NCBI GenBank assembly: GCA_033439765.1
Contig: JAULSN010000008.1
Coordinates: forward strand, 1,240,001 to 1,304,000
Direction of reading: 5' to 3'
Length of the DNA stretch: 64,000 bases
DNA from: Lasiosphaeria ovina
Taxonomy: Eukaryota > Ascomycota > Sordariomycetes > Sordariales > Lasiosphaeriaceae
Of this stretch, positions 44,798 through 56,215 are shown piece by piece; position 1 is the first letter of the stretch; each line of letters begins with the position of its first letter. The notes under the pieces are model-generated. The model was not told the DNA's origin and searched no databases. It was given only the letters and a program-made list of their open reading frames with translations. Made by a program: the position numbers and the translations under genes.

Positions 44798-47700
44798 CTA
44801 CGGAATGACCACCTCGCCGACAAGCGGCGTGTCCCTACAACTGCGGCCAACAGCCATAGCGTACCGGCCGGGCAGCAGGCGCCACTGCTGGGCGGCCGTG
44901 TCCCAGACACTAAGGTCTCTGCGCGTGAGCTCGAAGCGCACGGTCGCCGTCTGCAAGGCGTTGAGGAACGGCTTGTCGAAGCCGCGCAGCTGCGGCACGC
45001 CAGAATACGACGGCAGCCGCACGTACAGCTGCGCGACCTCGGCGCCGGCCACGCCGCCCGTGTTGGTCACGTCGGCCGAGACGCGCACTAGCGTGTCGTA
45101 CAGATCTTCGGGCCCGCCCTCGCGCACCGCGCCCGAAGGGTACGGCGCGAAGAGCTGGGTATTGTTGGTTGTGCTGTTGAGACTGACAGCCTTGTCGACG
45201 GACAGGTTGCTGTAGTTGAAGGTGGTGTAGCTGAGGCCGAAGCCGAACTCGTAGCGCGGCGTGATGTTGCGCGCGGCGAAGTGGCGGTAGTCGACGAGCA
45301 CGCCCTCGGAGAAGTTGCTCTGCGGGAAGCGCGCGAAGTCGCCGGCCGGCAGGTCCGGGTTGAGGGCCCGGTAGTCGGACTCGTTGCGCGCGACTGTGTA
45401 GGGCAGGCGGCCCGACGGGTTGGCGCGGCCGTAGAGCAGGGCCGCGAGGGCTTTCCCCGACGCCTCGCCGGGCAGGTGGGCGAAGACGAGCGCCGTGACG
45501 TTGGCGTGGTCGACGAACTGGTCGACGAGCCGGATGCCGGCGTTGTGCAGCACCACGATGGTGTTGTTGCACTGGTCGGCGACGTGCCGGATCAGCCCGT
45601 CCGTGTAGTCGTCGCGCGCCGCCGGCCGGTCCGAGCCCTCGGTGGCGAAGGCGTTGCCGAACACGAGGCACGTGTCCGAAGCCGGGTTGACCGACGGCTT
45701 GGCGCTGGTGAAATCCCAAAACAGCGCCGTCCCGTCGTCGTACGCCTGCTGCACCAGCGCGTCGAACGGCGACACCATTAGCGACTGCGACGGCGCGCCG
45801 GACCCGCCGCCCGAGTACAGCGTGCCGTTGATCCCCACGGTCACGGTCCCCACGGTCCCAGGACCCATGAATCCAGCCAGCAGGTCGGAAACGCTAAAAG
45901 ATTCGGCGCCAAACTTCCACGCTATCGCCGACGGCGAGTTGTGGTCGGGGTTCTTGGCCGAGTAGCCGAACAGCGACAGCATCCGGGGGGTCTTTAGGGG
46001 CAGGGCGCCGCGGATGTTCTTGACCAGCACGTGGCCCTCGATGGCGCCGTCGAGCAGCGTCGAGCGGAACGTCGAGTTCCTGGCGTCGACGATGGCGTGG
46101 GGCTTGAGCAGGTCGGGCGCCATGCCGATGCCCGACGCGGGGTAGTTCTTGTCCTGACCCATCCGGTACCACGCCGCGATGACCCTGTCGGATGTTAGCC
46201 CTTACGGAACGCGCACACGCGAGAGGATCAGACCAGTGGCATATGATGCTTACCTCGTGGCCATGTCGTCGAGGCGGCTCCCGGGCACGGATCCGTTGCC
46301 GATGGCGGCGGCGAGGTGGGAGCCCCAGAAGGGGTCGGGGTTCGGCATGGCCATGTCCAGGCCGGCGAGGGCCGTGGCGACGCCGGCGTGCTGGGCGCCC
46401 CAGTCGGTCACCACGAAGCCCTGGAATCCCAGCTCCGTCTTGAGCAGCCCGTTGAGGAGGTTGCTGTTTGCGCAGCCGTACGAGTTGTTGACGCGGTTGT
46501 ACGAGCACATGACGGTCCCCGTGCCGGCGCGCACGGCGTCTTGGAACGGCCACAGGTACAGCTCGTGCATCGTCTTGTCGTCAATGTTTGACGACACGGC
46601 TTCCGTGGTCACTCCGCTGCTGGTCGACGGGTTGCGGTTGGTCTCTTGCTCGTTGCCGATGAAGTGCTGCCGAGACGCTGTTAGCGACAACGCCACCCAT
46701 GAAAGTTTTGGGGTTTATCGCACCTTGGTGCTGGTCATGACCCCGACAGCCTGCACGGCCTGGACAGTTTCGAAGACGAGGGCGCCAGCGAGATAGGGGT
46801 CGACAGAGAAGCCTGCGCCAAGCCAGAACACGCGTCAGCAACCTGTTTGCATCAGCCCGAGAGTGAGAAGACAGAGAGAAAGGACTGACCTTCCCAGTTG
46901 CGGCCGCTCAGCACGACGCGGCCGGCGGGGCCGACAACGGGGCCCAGGAGCACGTTGACGCCCTTGGTGCGGAACTCGCCGCCCATGCCCTGGCCACGCT
47001 GGTGCGTGAGGGCGCGGTTCCAGCTGGCGCCGACGTGGATGCCGCTGGGCCAGCTGCTGACAAAGTCGGTGCCCCTGACACCGTTGCCGGCGTCGGCCAG
47101 GCACAGGCCCGTGAAGTTGAGCCGCGGGATGGCGCCAACAAAGCCCGGGCAGCTCGTGTTGGAGCTCGTGCCGCCCGTCAGGCTGATCTGCTGGGGTCAG
47201 GGATTTTTATCCATGTGTTGTATATAGAGAGAGAAACACATACCTTCTCGCTTAACGTCATGTTCGCGACCAGTGCCCTGGCCTTGGAAAAGGCGTCCGC
47301 CCAGGGGCCGGCGCCCGTCATGTTTGCTGTGGCGGGGCCATTCGTCAGCGTCCCGTCCTTCGTGCAGTACCCAATGTCCAGAGCAAGCAGGCAGGCGATT
47401 TTTACTCCCACAAATCAAGAGACAGACAGATATAGAGACAAAGAGAGTTAAAACATACGAGATGGATAGACGGGCGGCGACTGGCCGTAAAAGTGCACGT
47501 CGCTCGTGATGGCCGCCGCGTCGCCGCCATCGCCAGAGTTGGCGGCCGGGCCCGGGCCGCTGCCGCCATTGCGCAGAGCAGCAAGCCCGGCCAGGCCGGC
47601 GCCGATGATGAGTAGCAGGCCGATAGGGAGGGCGTAGCGCTTCCGCTTGAGAAACTGGAAGCGCTGCGCCATCCTTGATTGTCAGCTGCCGCCGCTGACT

Positions 47701-47810
47701 ACGCCGCCCACGCCGGCTGCGGCTGCGGCTGCGGCCTCGGGCTTGCCTGCGGTTTCGGGGGCTTTGCCCAGCGATTCCGGGTTGAGGCGGGCCTCTTCGT
47801 GCGACGACAT
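44798..47810 (-). CDS. Membrane-anchored GH3 beta-glucosidase
   Basis: Core exons: (47663 or 47672)-47459, 47326-47244, 47187-46890, 46812-46724, 46666-46254 and 46184-44798. All introns are GT-AG and the frame is continuous. From the ATG at 47672 the protein has 827 residues. I prefer the upstream ATG at 47810 with a short intron (47711-47664), giving about 857 residues and a cytosolic tail. A basic stretch (LKRKRYALP) precedes a single helix ([17 protein letters not shown]), so it is a type II protein. The GH3 features are [31 protein letters not shown], the KHFIGNEQE substrate-binding segment, GFVVTDWGA with the nucleophile Asp (residue 316 counted from 47672), the second GH3 domain, [12 protein letters not shown] and a C-terminal fibronectin-III-like domain. 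It hydrolyses terminal beta-D-glucosyl residues, probably of cello-oligosaccharides, at the cell surface or in the secretory path. Confidence 0.88.
47664..47711 (-). other. Candidate 48-nt intron at the 5' end of the GH3 gene
   Basis: GTGGGC...GCGCAG. The only stop separating the upstream in-frame ATG (47810) from the main frame is a TGA that lies within GCTGAC, a consensus branch site about 20 nt before the acceptor. The alternative donor GTAGTC gives 39 nt; both lengths keep frame. Confidence 0.5.
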
Positions 47811-49619
47811 TTTTTTTTGGTGTTGTAGTTTAGTGCCTGGTGCAGTGAGTGCCGTGATGGTTACCGTCCAGGTGATGATGGGATGCGATGACAAGATGCT
47901 CCTCAAGGCGAGAGTGTGTCTATCGCCTAATTATCAGTCGATGATCCTGAGGTGGCAAGGAAGTGTTAAAAGGGGACGTGAGAGCGGCACCTCACACTCA
48001 CTCCCTCCACTTCACATTGACCTCACACACATGCAAAACCCGGCGTGGCGGTTGTGCGACTCGGGCCTCTGCTACGTTGTGTCCCCCCACTCCGTCGACG
48101 TCTCGTCTCTCCCCTTGCTTGACTTGACTTGGGTTGCAGCTTTCTTTCCAAGTCAGGTGCCCGACCGTGTGCAGCCTACGTACGAACGTAGCTTGCCTGT
48201 CGCTTTGCAATTTAATAAATAGCCAGACGATACGGATAGGGAAGATGAGAATAACCGGAAAAGACTGGTGCGGTCGAGAGAGAGTTGGTGGTCCAATGGA
48301 TGCGTCGTTTTGTTTTGGTTCTCGTATCCCCTTGCTTGGGTTGGGTAAGGTAATAAATGAATGTTGGGAGGGAAGACAAGACCGTGCAAAACAGAGCCCA
48401 TCCATTTGTTTGCCGCAAAGTTGGCCGGGGAGCACAGAGGTAAAATACAAGTTCAAACCGCGCCCCTTCCATTTCGGTCTCTTCCTGTGCCGCCTTCCAA
48501 GCGCCAATTACACACGATTTGTTGGTGCTATAGTCGCAAACTACACGCGAAGGTGACATCGAACTATTTAATGTGAATAATTTACTATTTCTAGATTCTC
48601 TACGGAGTAGCGCCACACGAAAGTAGTCAGTAATGTATGTTGTTGGTGCTTGGCTTGCGAGCACAGTATTCCGTACAGTACCTTGGCAGTACAGTACTCG
48701 TACAGTACGTGATTACATAAGACACCTCACTCAATTTGCGACAGCCCACAGTTTGATGCGCACGACGACAGACAGCCTGGCAATGAAATAAGATGCAAAA
48801 ATCGATTTTATATACATATACAGGGTATTATTATTATAATCGTCCAACAGGCGGGCGGAGATATGCGGGCAGCACAGCAACGTACTATTGTTTTTAGTTA
48901 TTACGACGCGGGTTGGCGGGGGCACCCGCCCGCAGCGAGGCTAGGGTCCCTGGAGACGCTCTGTAGTTAGGCCGACCAGGCACACCACCAGAGCTCGTGG
49001 GCCAGCACCAACCCCGGCCCACAACCAACATCCACACTGAGCTCGCAGCCGACACCGAGCCGCCCACGGCGCTGACCCACACCAGCACTGGGACCGAGCG
49101 ACCTTATCCGAAGGACTCCATCGCAGCAAAAGCCCAAATCGCACCTCCCGGAGCGCCACTGCTCACACTCCGCGAACCGCCTAGAACCGCCGGAGCCATC
49201 GGAACGCCGGAGCAACGTGGGGCCGCCAGGGTTACCGTTACTGCAGCGTCATCATCCATCACCTCAGACCCCTCAGCCCCCACCTGCTGACCCACTTCTT
49301 AGTGGGAGCCGTCGAAGCCCTTCGACACATGGACCTAGTTTAAACGACGCCGACTTGTCCCAGGTATTGGCACAACCGTTTCGGTGTGCTAGATACGGGC
49401 ACGGTCCCATCTCAGTTTAAGTGAGGGGAGTTACAGAGGGGAGTTACATGATGATGTACCACAAACGTGACTATCGATAAGGGTTGTGGCAGAAAATGAA
49501 CGGGTGGCTAATATGGCCTTGCAACAAACCCAATAAACCACGAGATAAAACTCGACAATCACTTGCCTTTCCCACCGGTATCAGCATCTCTAGGTTGCTC
49601 CAATATGGAGATCATTCGT
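47811..49619. other. Upstream region of the GH3 gene, no gene recognised
   Basis: Promoter of the GH3 gene followed by unassigned sequence. A Pro/Thr/Ser-rich open frame at 48997-49290 has no domain I know. It contains the GTACAGTAC cluster. Confidence 0.5.
48673..48708. promoter_or_regulatory. Three GTACAGTAC sites in 36 bp
   Basis: Copies lie at 48673-48681, 48689-48697 and 48700-48708, about 0.9 kb upstream of the GH3 start. The spacing of 16 and 11 bp is close to 1.5 and 1 helical turns. No factor is known to me for this motif. Confidence 0.3.
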
Positions 49620-50358
49620 GAGGAATTGAACTCTTCAGGGCAGAAGCAGCGGACCGCGAAGAGAGACTGAGACACCGCGCAGACGAAGAGCAACGCCTCG
49701 GTATGGAAGCGGAGCAACGCGCCGACAGCAGAGGGCGGCACAACACTGGTCGAATACCTAATTGGTTGCCATGAATACGTCTATCCCAGGGTCCAAGTCG
49801 AGATAAGACTGACATCCACATTGACAGGCCCTGCCGCCAAAGCCGGAGGGCAAGTTCTGCCCAATGCGTCTCGAACCATGGGGTGATTTCCCCATGCTGT
49901 ATACAGCAAGCGCTGCTCGACAAAGGTGTTTTGCCCACTTCTCCCATGAAAGAGCCTTCCCTCGCATGGCTTCACTAGATCACGCCAAGAGAGTTACGGG
50001 TAGAAACGTTGCGAACCATGAGGATATCGATCGTTTTCTGGCGTTTTGCATCGAGGCTCCGGTGGAGGTTATCTTTGGAAGCGGCGCTACAGATGCAAAT
50101 GCCCGGCGCAGGTTTGGCATTGCTGGCGAAATCATGTTTGCGGCCCGCATTGGCAATGGTATCACCACCAATGCGGCCCAACAGCAGCCACAGCCAGCCG
50201 CCTCCCCACAGGCCAAGAGCTTGAGGTCCCAGCTTCACTTAGATCGGACCTGTAAGTCTTTGGTTGGTGGGGAAGCCACCGACCTGTACCATCTCGAATT
50301 TAAACCTCCCCACAAACCAGCACCATGGCATTTCCAACTCGGTCTCCACCTAGTCTAA
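49620..50358 (+). pseudogene. Relic of a multicopy fungal protein family (EYL...CH / PWGDFP / EFKPPHK)
   Basis: A charged, coiled-coil-like stretch (LFRAEAADREERLRHRADEE) is followed by VEYLIGCHEYVYPRVQVEIR in one frame. After a shift near 49840 it continues as GKFCPMRLEPWGDFPML, then NHEDIDRFLAFCIEAPVEVI and, at the end, YHLEFKPPHKP. I recognise this order from a fungal-specific, often repeated family in which the EYKPPHK segment precedes a kinase-like domain. Here the frameshift and the lack of everything after EFKPPHK show decay. I cannot give the family an agreed name. Confidence 0.55.
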
Positions 50359-51015
50359 TAAGCATTCTCAATAGTGTCGTGAATCGCGTAATAATCCCCG
50401 CAGACTCGGAATTTAAGGAGTAACCGAAGTACGACACTAGAAGGTTAATAGTGGTAGCAACTATACAGACCTCCCATTATGTGGATTAAGGTCGTGCTAA
50501 ATATGGCCTTTTTGACAACGGGACAGGTCTTCATCTTTCTTAAAGTCGGATCGGGGAAATCTGGGAACAGCTTATTACCACCTGGCTAAGCTTGATTGTG
50601 AAGCGTAAGAGCACTTGGACCCGGCTAATGTTTATGCGTATGCAACCTAGTTCCCTGTATCGGGGTGCTAGATAATGCTCACCACCTCCTCATCCATCAT
50701 GACATTGGCGATGACGCCGCTTTAACATAGTGCAGGGTTTCTCACGACAAGTGTGATCGGTGGAGCAAAGGAATAAGCAGAGAGACTGGGAGAATCAAGA
50801 CTCTATGCACTCTCATATACCAACTACTACGATATTTGCCAACGGCGGTGCGGATATTTCTCTAGCAGTACCAGGATGCGGTTTACCATCTTCTCAGCTG
50901 CGCACCTCCATATCCAACAACCAGCCCAATTATGATCATTTGATCCAGGCCATGTTTTTTTTTTTTTTTTTTTTCTTTTTTTTTTCCTGTGAAAGGCGAT
51001 AGTTTGTTCCCTGGG
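50359..51015. other. Noncoding with a long T/C homopolymer
   Basis: No gene recognised. The only striking element is the T tract at 50955-50985. Confidence 0.5.
50955..50985. repeat. T20-C-T10 tract (poly-A-like on the minus strand)
   Basis: On the minus strand this is an A-rich tract that starts 30 bases beyond the stop of the small membrane ORF at 51016-51417. Confidence 0.9.
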
Positions 51016-51417
51016 TCATAAGGCGAATCGCCCCATGGCGGCAGAGGGGAAGGTGAAATGAGGGGACAGAGAGGGCAGTGGAGGACCTGTCGTGTAAGTT
51101 TCGAGTTCGTCCCTGTGTTGATGCAGATGGCGCAGATTGCGGCTGATAGCTTCACCAAGTTCAAAGCTCAAGGTGGCGTTGATAACGTGGTGTGGTCTGG
51201 CCTGGTACGGGTTTGGCGACATTATCCATCCAGTTTCTTTCTTGTCAGCATAGGGGCTCCCTCCTCCTCGATAGAGATAGCTGGTCAACATACCATGGTC
51301 TCGTCGGGTGCCTCGGCGTCGCCGCCTTTGAACCCATTTCACGACCATGAACACGGTTGGCGGAAGACCAACCACAAGAGTGACGATAGCCACAATCGCT
51401 TCGAGGCTTCCGTCCAT
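51016..51417 (-). CDS. Small single-pass membrane protein, hypothetical
   Basis: A 133-residue frame. An N-terminal helix (IVAIVTLVVGLPPTVFMVV) follows a short acidic start (MDGSLEA), then a strongly basic KWVQRRRRRGTRR. This gives an N-out/C-in anchor by the positive-inside rule. The C-terminal part (NATLSFELGEAISRNLRHLH) could form a helix. No family recognised. A GTATGT after the basic stretch may start an intron, but no acceptor I tried gave a longer frame. The ORF is next to a decayed gene and a poly-A-like tract, so it may itself be a relic or a retrocopy. Confidence 0.45.
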   Translation of the reverse strand: MDGSLEAIVAIVTLVVGLPPTVFMVVKWVQRRRRRGTRRDHGMLTSYLYRGGGSPYADKKETGWIMSPNPYQARPHHVINATLSFELGEAISRNLRHLHQHRDELETYTTGPPLPSLSPHFTFPSAAMGRFAL

Positions 51418-51618
51418 GTCTAGGTGCGTAACCCCGTCTCCGCTGAGATGAGTTAAGAGCGGGTTTGCGAAGGGTCGTAATAGGCTGAAGGTGGAGTAAG
51501 AACTGTAAGCAAGACGACTAGGACCACAAGTCTAGGATCAGCAGCAAGGGAGAAGAGGGAAGAGTTATAGAGCCTCGTCAGCAGATGAACAAGGCAAGAC
51601 TCCGTGAGATATGGTAAA

Positions 51619-54600
51619 ATGCCACAGATCGAAATTTATTCGAGCGGCAAGTTTGTACGTACCAACCATGAGCTACCCCTTTGGCGTTTGGTTAATGAGA
51701 TCCGACGCCTGTATCTCATTGAAGAAAAATCCCAGAAGGACCTGCTGAAGGCGGTGAACGACCTTGGACTCTCTGCCACGTCGGTGCCGCTTCTCCCGTC
51801 TTGATCTCTGACGATTTGGAGCTGATACTCTTCCAGAAAGGCCCAGCTGGAATATCGATTGAAGCTATGGAACTTCAAGAAGAATGCTGACGAGCGGACT
51901 TGGCTGTATATTGAGAATAGGGTCGGCAAAAGGAAGCGAGACGGTAAAGATAGCGAGGTCATATTCTGCGGCAAAAGGATGAAGACGTCGACGGTGGAAA
52001 AGGAGACATATCGCCATCGGGGGCTAACCTTTGCACTTCGTGAGTCCGACCCCCCTTTCAGTCATCCTTCGCCCAATGTTGGTGTTTTCTCTTCCATTGA
52101 ATCTCCAGAACTTCTCATTCCGACACCTGTTAGATTTCTCATCACCCCGTCTTCGAGCCAGCCAGCCGCCCGGTGATAACGATACAAGCACTGAGCGTCG
52201 TGCCACATCAACATCATTGGTTTCCTCCTTTCTGAGCACAGAGCTCAAGGGCCAATCTTCAAGCTTGTCTAAGCTTGCTTCCACCATTGGCATCGCCATG
52301 CCCGAGTCCTATCCTGGGGAACACGTTATGCGTGCCGAGATCATGGCCAACAGCACGGAACCTGAACTGAGCCGCGAGTCCATTATGCTCTCCATCTTTA
52401 GCGCCTCCAACAACCTCGGCGACCTTGGCGATGACGATACGTGGGATCGGACCGTAGCTGGTCTTCGCCAGATCGGCGCCATGGATGGTAAACTTGACCT
52501 CAGATCATTCGCTAACAACATCACCATCTCAGCATTTATGGAGAAGCTCTTTCACGCAGCCTTTCGTCGAGTGATAAAACGGAATCCATGGGATGATGAT
52601 GACGTGGTGAAAGACCTTTTAGAGGAAGAATGCGAAGATAGGTGTGCCGAAAATCTATACGACAAATGGGAACTAATGTGTATAGTCAGATGGCTGTTGT
52701 CGGCAGGCCATAGACCGGACACTACACTGTGGGCTGCAGAAGAGTTCATGTCCCCGCTTCAGCACTCACTGTCAGCTGGTATGGGGTATCTGGTGCAGCT
52801 GCTCCTCGGTATGTGGTATTCAGTCGCATGGGCTCACTGTCCTAAGCCCTTCACCAAACGGAGCTAACCGACGTTCCATTTAGATGCTGGCGCGGACCCA
52901 AACTTTGGACCACGCGGCGAAGACATAACGTCGCTTGGGGTAGCTTTAACGTCGAGGGAACCGGAAAAGATTCACCTGCTACTCAAGTTCGGCGCGAGAG
53001 TCAACCGACCTACCCGCGATGGGAACTCTCTACTTCACATGGCGGTTCGTACGGGGAATCTAGACCTCGTTCGGACCCTAATAGAGCACGGAGCCGACCT
53101 TCGAACAATCCAGAATCCGTGCTGCCCTCTATATCTAAGGTCAATGCCGCTAGGAGAGGCCGCGGCCTCCACGATGTCTTTGCAGCTGGTCAAATATCAC
53201 ACTCAAACACTGTGCTTGAAATTTCCTTCGGTCCCTATCACGGACCTGCTCGCAGATGACGCCGTTACAGCCGCTGCTACGGGAAATAACGATACCATTT
53301 AGTACTTCAATGGACTCTCCCGGAACATCATCCACACCCCAAACGGCAACGGCGTAACGCCGCTCCAAGCGGCTGCACGGCACGGGGAAAAATCGACATG
53401 CGAATTGCTCCTTCAACTTGGGGCTCGCGTCGATACACCCCTTAAGACGCCTTCTCCCCTTCACCTTGCCAGCTTTGGTAGCCACGGAGATATCATCGAC
53501 CTGCTTGTTTCCCACGGGGCTGGAGTGGATTCAAAATACGAGACACCGAGTGTTTATACCATACATCAACATCTCATGTGCGCAAAGTCTACTACCAAGC
53601 AACTAGCTATCGACATCGCAACCCCCCTCGATTTAGCTCTCCGACAGCTGAAGTTGTTCTCTGCGCTCAAGTTGGTTCAGCTAGGTACACAGCTAACCGG
53701 GCATGAAGTATCGGTGGCAGCCAAGCATATGAACAAGGAGCTCTTGTGTGCAGCACTGGCTAGGGGGGGGGCAACCCGAATCAGGCAGACGACTCTGGTA
53801 AAACTCCACTCCAACTGGTTTTGGCACAACTGGCTTTGCCACAACGGGCACAACGGGTAAGAACATCTATGTCGTCCGGCATGGAGATGGTGACTGCTTT
53901 GCTGAGCGCCGGTGCCTTACTTAAAGGTGGAGAGCTGGTCTCGGCTGTATATCTCGGCATCGAGTTTGTGGAACAACTTCTATTTTATGGTGCAGCAGCA
54001 TCAACAAAGACTCGCGCTTCAGAGATTGGGATCCTCGAGGCCGCGGTAATGTCGGGAGACTCTGCTATTATGGCGATGGTTGACGAATGGCACCCGGCGC
54101 TGTATGAGGCGGGTGCTCTCTGTGCTGCAATCGCAACCCAAAGGGAACCAGAGTATATCGGTGCTCTCCTTCGCAGACCCCTAGAAGCTACCGCTGTTGC
54201 CATGGCGGTGACAGCGAAGAGCTCACACCTTCTACAACTTCTGTTGAGATACCTACCGCCCTCTAACCGAGGTGTCTTACCCTCTAGGTCTTGGAAACCC
54301 GGGGAACACCTTCGCCTCTGGCTGCCGTTTTGGCGACTGTATACTCTAGAGGGGTCCCCACTCGTCTCGGCAGCGCAGAATCAAGACGAACACACCATCC
54401 GTCGGCTACTGGACCATGGCTTTAGGCCAGACTGGGGGACATTTAAAGCCCTAGCGGAGACGAGGCACACAGAACTCGCAAGGATCCTCACCGACGATGC
54501 GCACCTTCCATCGGAGAGCGTCCGGCGCGTCGCGTACGGGGATAGCTGTCCGCTTTACACCGCAGTTTCGAATGGGGACGTAGAAATTTTGCGTCTACTC

Positions 54601-55212
54601 CTGACAATAGGCTTAAATATTGACGACAACGGCTCCCGTTACACGGCGTTTCAAAGAGCAGTTGAATGTGCCAAGCTCGATATGATGCAGATCCTCCTGG
54701 AGGCGGGTGCTAATATCAACGCGCCAGCTAGTGGATGCTTCGGCGCCACTGCCCTCCAGATAGCTGCGATCAAGGGCCACCTGGGCATCGCAAAACAACT
54801 GCTCGATCTCGGGGCAGACCCGAACGCGAGACGGGCCGCCTCTAACGGCCGGACGGCGTTGGAAGGCGCTGCAGAGCACGGGAGGATCGACATGATCGAG
54901 CTTCTTCTACAGCACGGGGCGAAAACAACGGGGAATAGGCGGCGTTAGTACGTTCGATCCGTTCTCCTAGCGACGCGGAAAGGCCACTGTGTTGCTGTAG
55001 ACTACCTACAACGCTGTCGCGAGTGGACAGAGGAAGATAGGTCAATGATGGACGACATTGACGAAAGTAACTTTTCTTCTGAGATTGATGAGTTTGACAA
55101 TGGATTTTGGTCCGACGAGGACTCCGAAAGCGACTATGACCATGGCCAAGACGGTGATGGTGAGGAAGAGGAGGAAGTGGAGGAAGTGGAGGAAGTGGAG
55201 GAAATGGGATGA
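51619..55212 (+). pseudogene. Clr5-domain ankyrin-repeat protein, disrupted gene
   Basis: The ATG at 51619 opens a Clr5-type domain (ELPLWRLVNEIRRLYLIEEK), joined through an intron at 51780-51836 to KAQLEYRLKLWNFKKN. A second intron (about 52040-52108) leads to a helical region, but the phases do not match by one base. The region includes NNLGDLGDDDTWDRTVAGLR. A normal intron (52809-52883) then joins LVQLLL to DAGADPNFGP, the start of many ankyrin repeats (GNSLLHMAVRTGNLDLVRTL, GVTPLQAAARHGEKSTCELL, GATALQIAAIKGHLGIAKQL). TAG stops occur at 53300-53302 and 54946-54948, both where CAG (Gln) fits. A one-base shift lies in a G9 run at about 53764-53772. The acidic tail (EEEEEVEEVEEVEE) ends at 55212. 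Such proteins are common and variable in Pezizomycotina; their function is unknown. Confidence 0.8.
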
Positions 55213-56215
55213 TATCAAACTCCTACAAGAAGTTTATCTTCACCGAGGGGCCGTGTTTCCAACAGCACTTGCTGTGCTATAGCGGTGTGTGCGCTCAGCG
55301 TACTGCGCGTGTGCAGTAGACTTCGAGAGGTACATATGCCCCGCTAAAAAGATACCTATCAAGGGTGCCGAGATTGGCAGGTCCAAGCTGCTAAAAACGG
55401 CACCCCAAACAGCGACACAGACACTCACCGTGGAAATCTTCGATTCGTTCCCGCATCCAACAACCCAGGCAAACAAAGCCACTGGGGTGTGAATACCGAA
55501 CCATTAGATATCTCTCCAAGTTAACATGTAAAGGGAGACCCCCCTGTAATATCGTACTATGGTGTAGAGACCAGACCGTCGTGGCTCTCAAGCCCTCGAG
55601 GATGCCCTGCCCGGGCCGCAACCAATCTTCCCAATCCCTTGGGCCGTGGCTTGCTCGGCTTGACTGGAAGCCAGTAGCAGCTCGTCTGCAACATCCTTCC
55701 CAGATAATGCAAGCGCAAAAACGTCAACCAGCGTTTCCCGTGACCGCCCTAATCCAGAGACCCGCGTCCCATGTCCAAAAAGTAAAAGCAAGCGCCGAAA
55801 TAGTGCGTGAAAATCCGTTCGTCGACCACCGTGGTATTGTGGGTGCCCATTCGTAAATAGGTCGAAAATAGTATAAACACTAGAAATAACACATGTGTAT
55901 GGGGAGAATAGCTTCTGCCAAAGCAGTGGAGTGCTAGCGGGGATGCACAGGCCGTGCCAAGCATGCTGGACGCTGACATCATCAACCTCTTATCGTCGTC
56001 GATACCCGCATTGGGATGGGCGCTCATGTACTAGGAACAACACTACTGTTAGGCTCGAGCGAACCCATCCTAGTCGGCTGAGTGTCTGGTGGTTATATGC
56101 TGACAGCGGGGCGGCATCAGCTCCATATCACACGCAACGAGATGATTACATCTCTGCCGTCGCTGTCGCCAACCGGGCCAAAGTATGCACCGAATGCGGG
56201 GGGGTTCGCGCCTCC
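55213..56215. other. Noncoding region between the Clr5-ankyrin relic and gna-2
   Basis: Convergent 3' ends. No gene was recognised; one minus-strand frame (55588-55791) reads GRSRETLVDVFALALSGKDV but has no known match. Confidence 0.5.
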
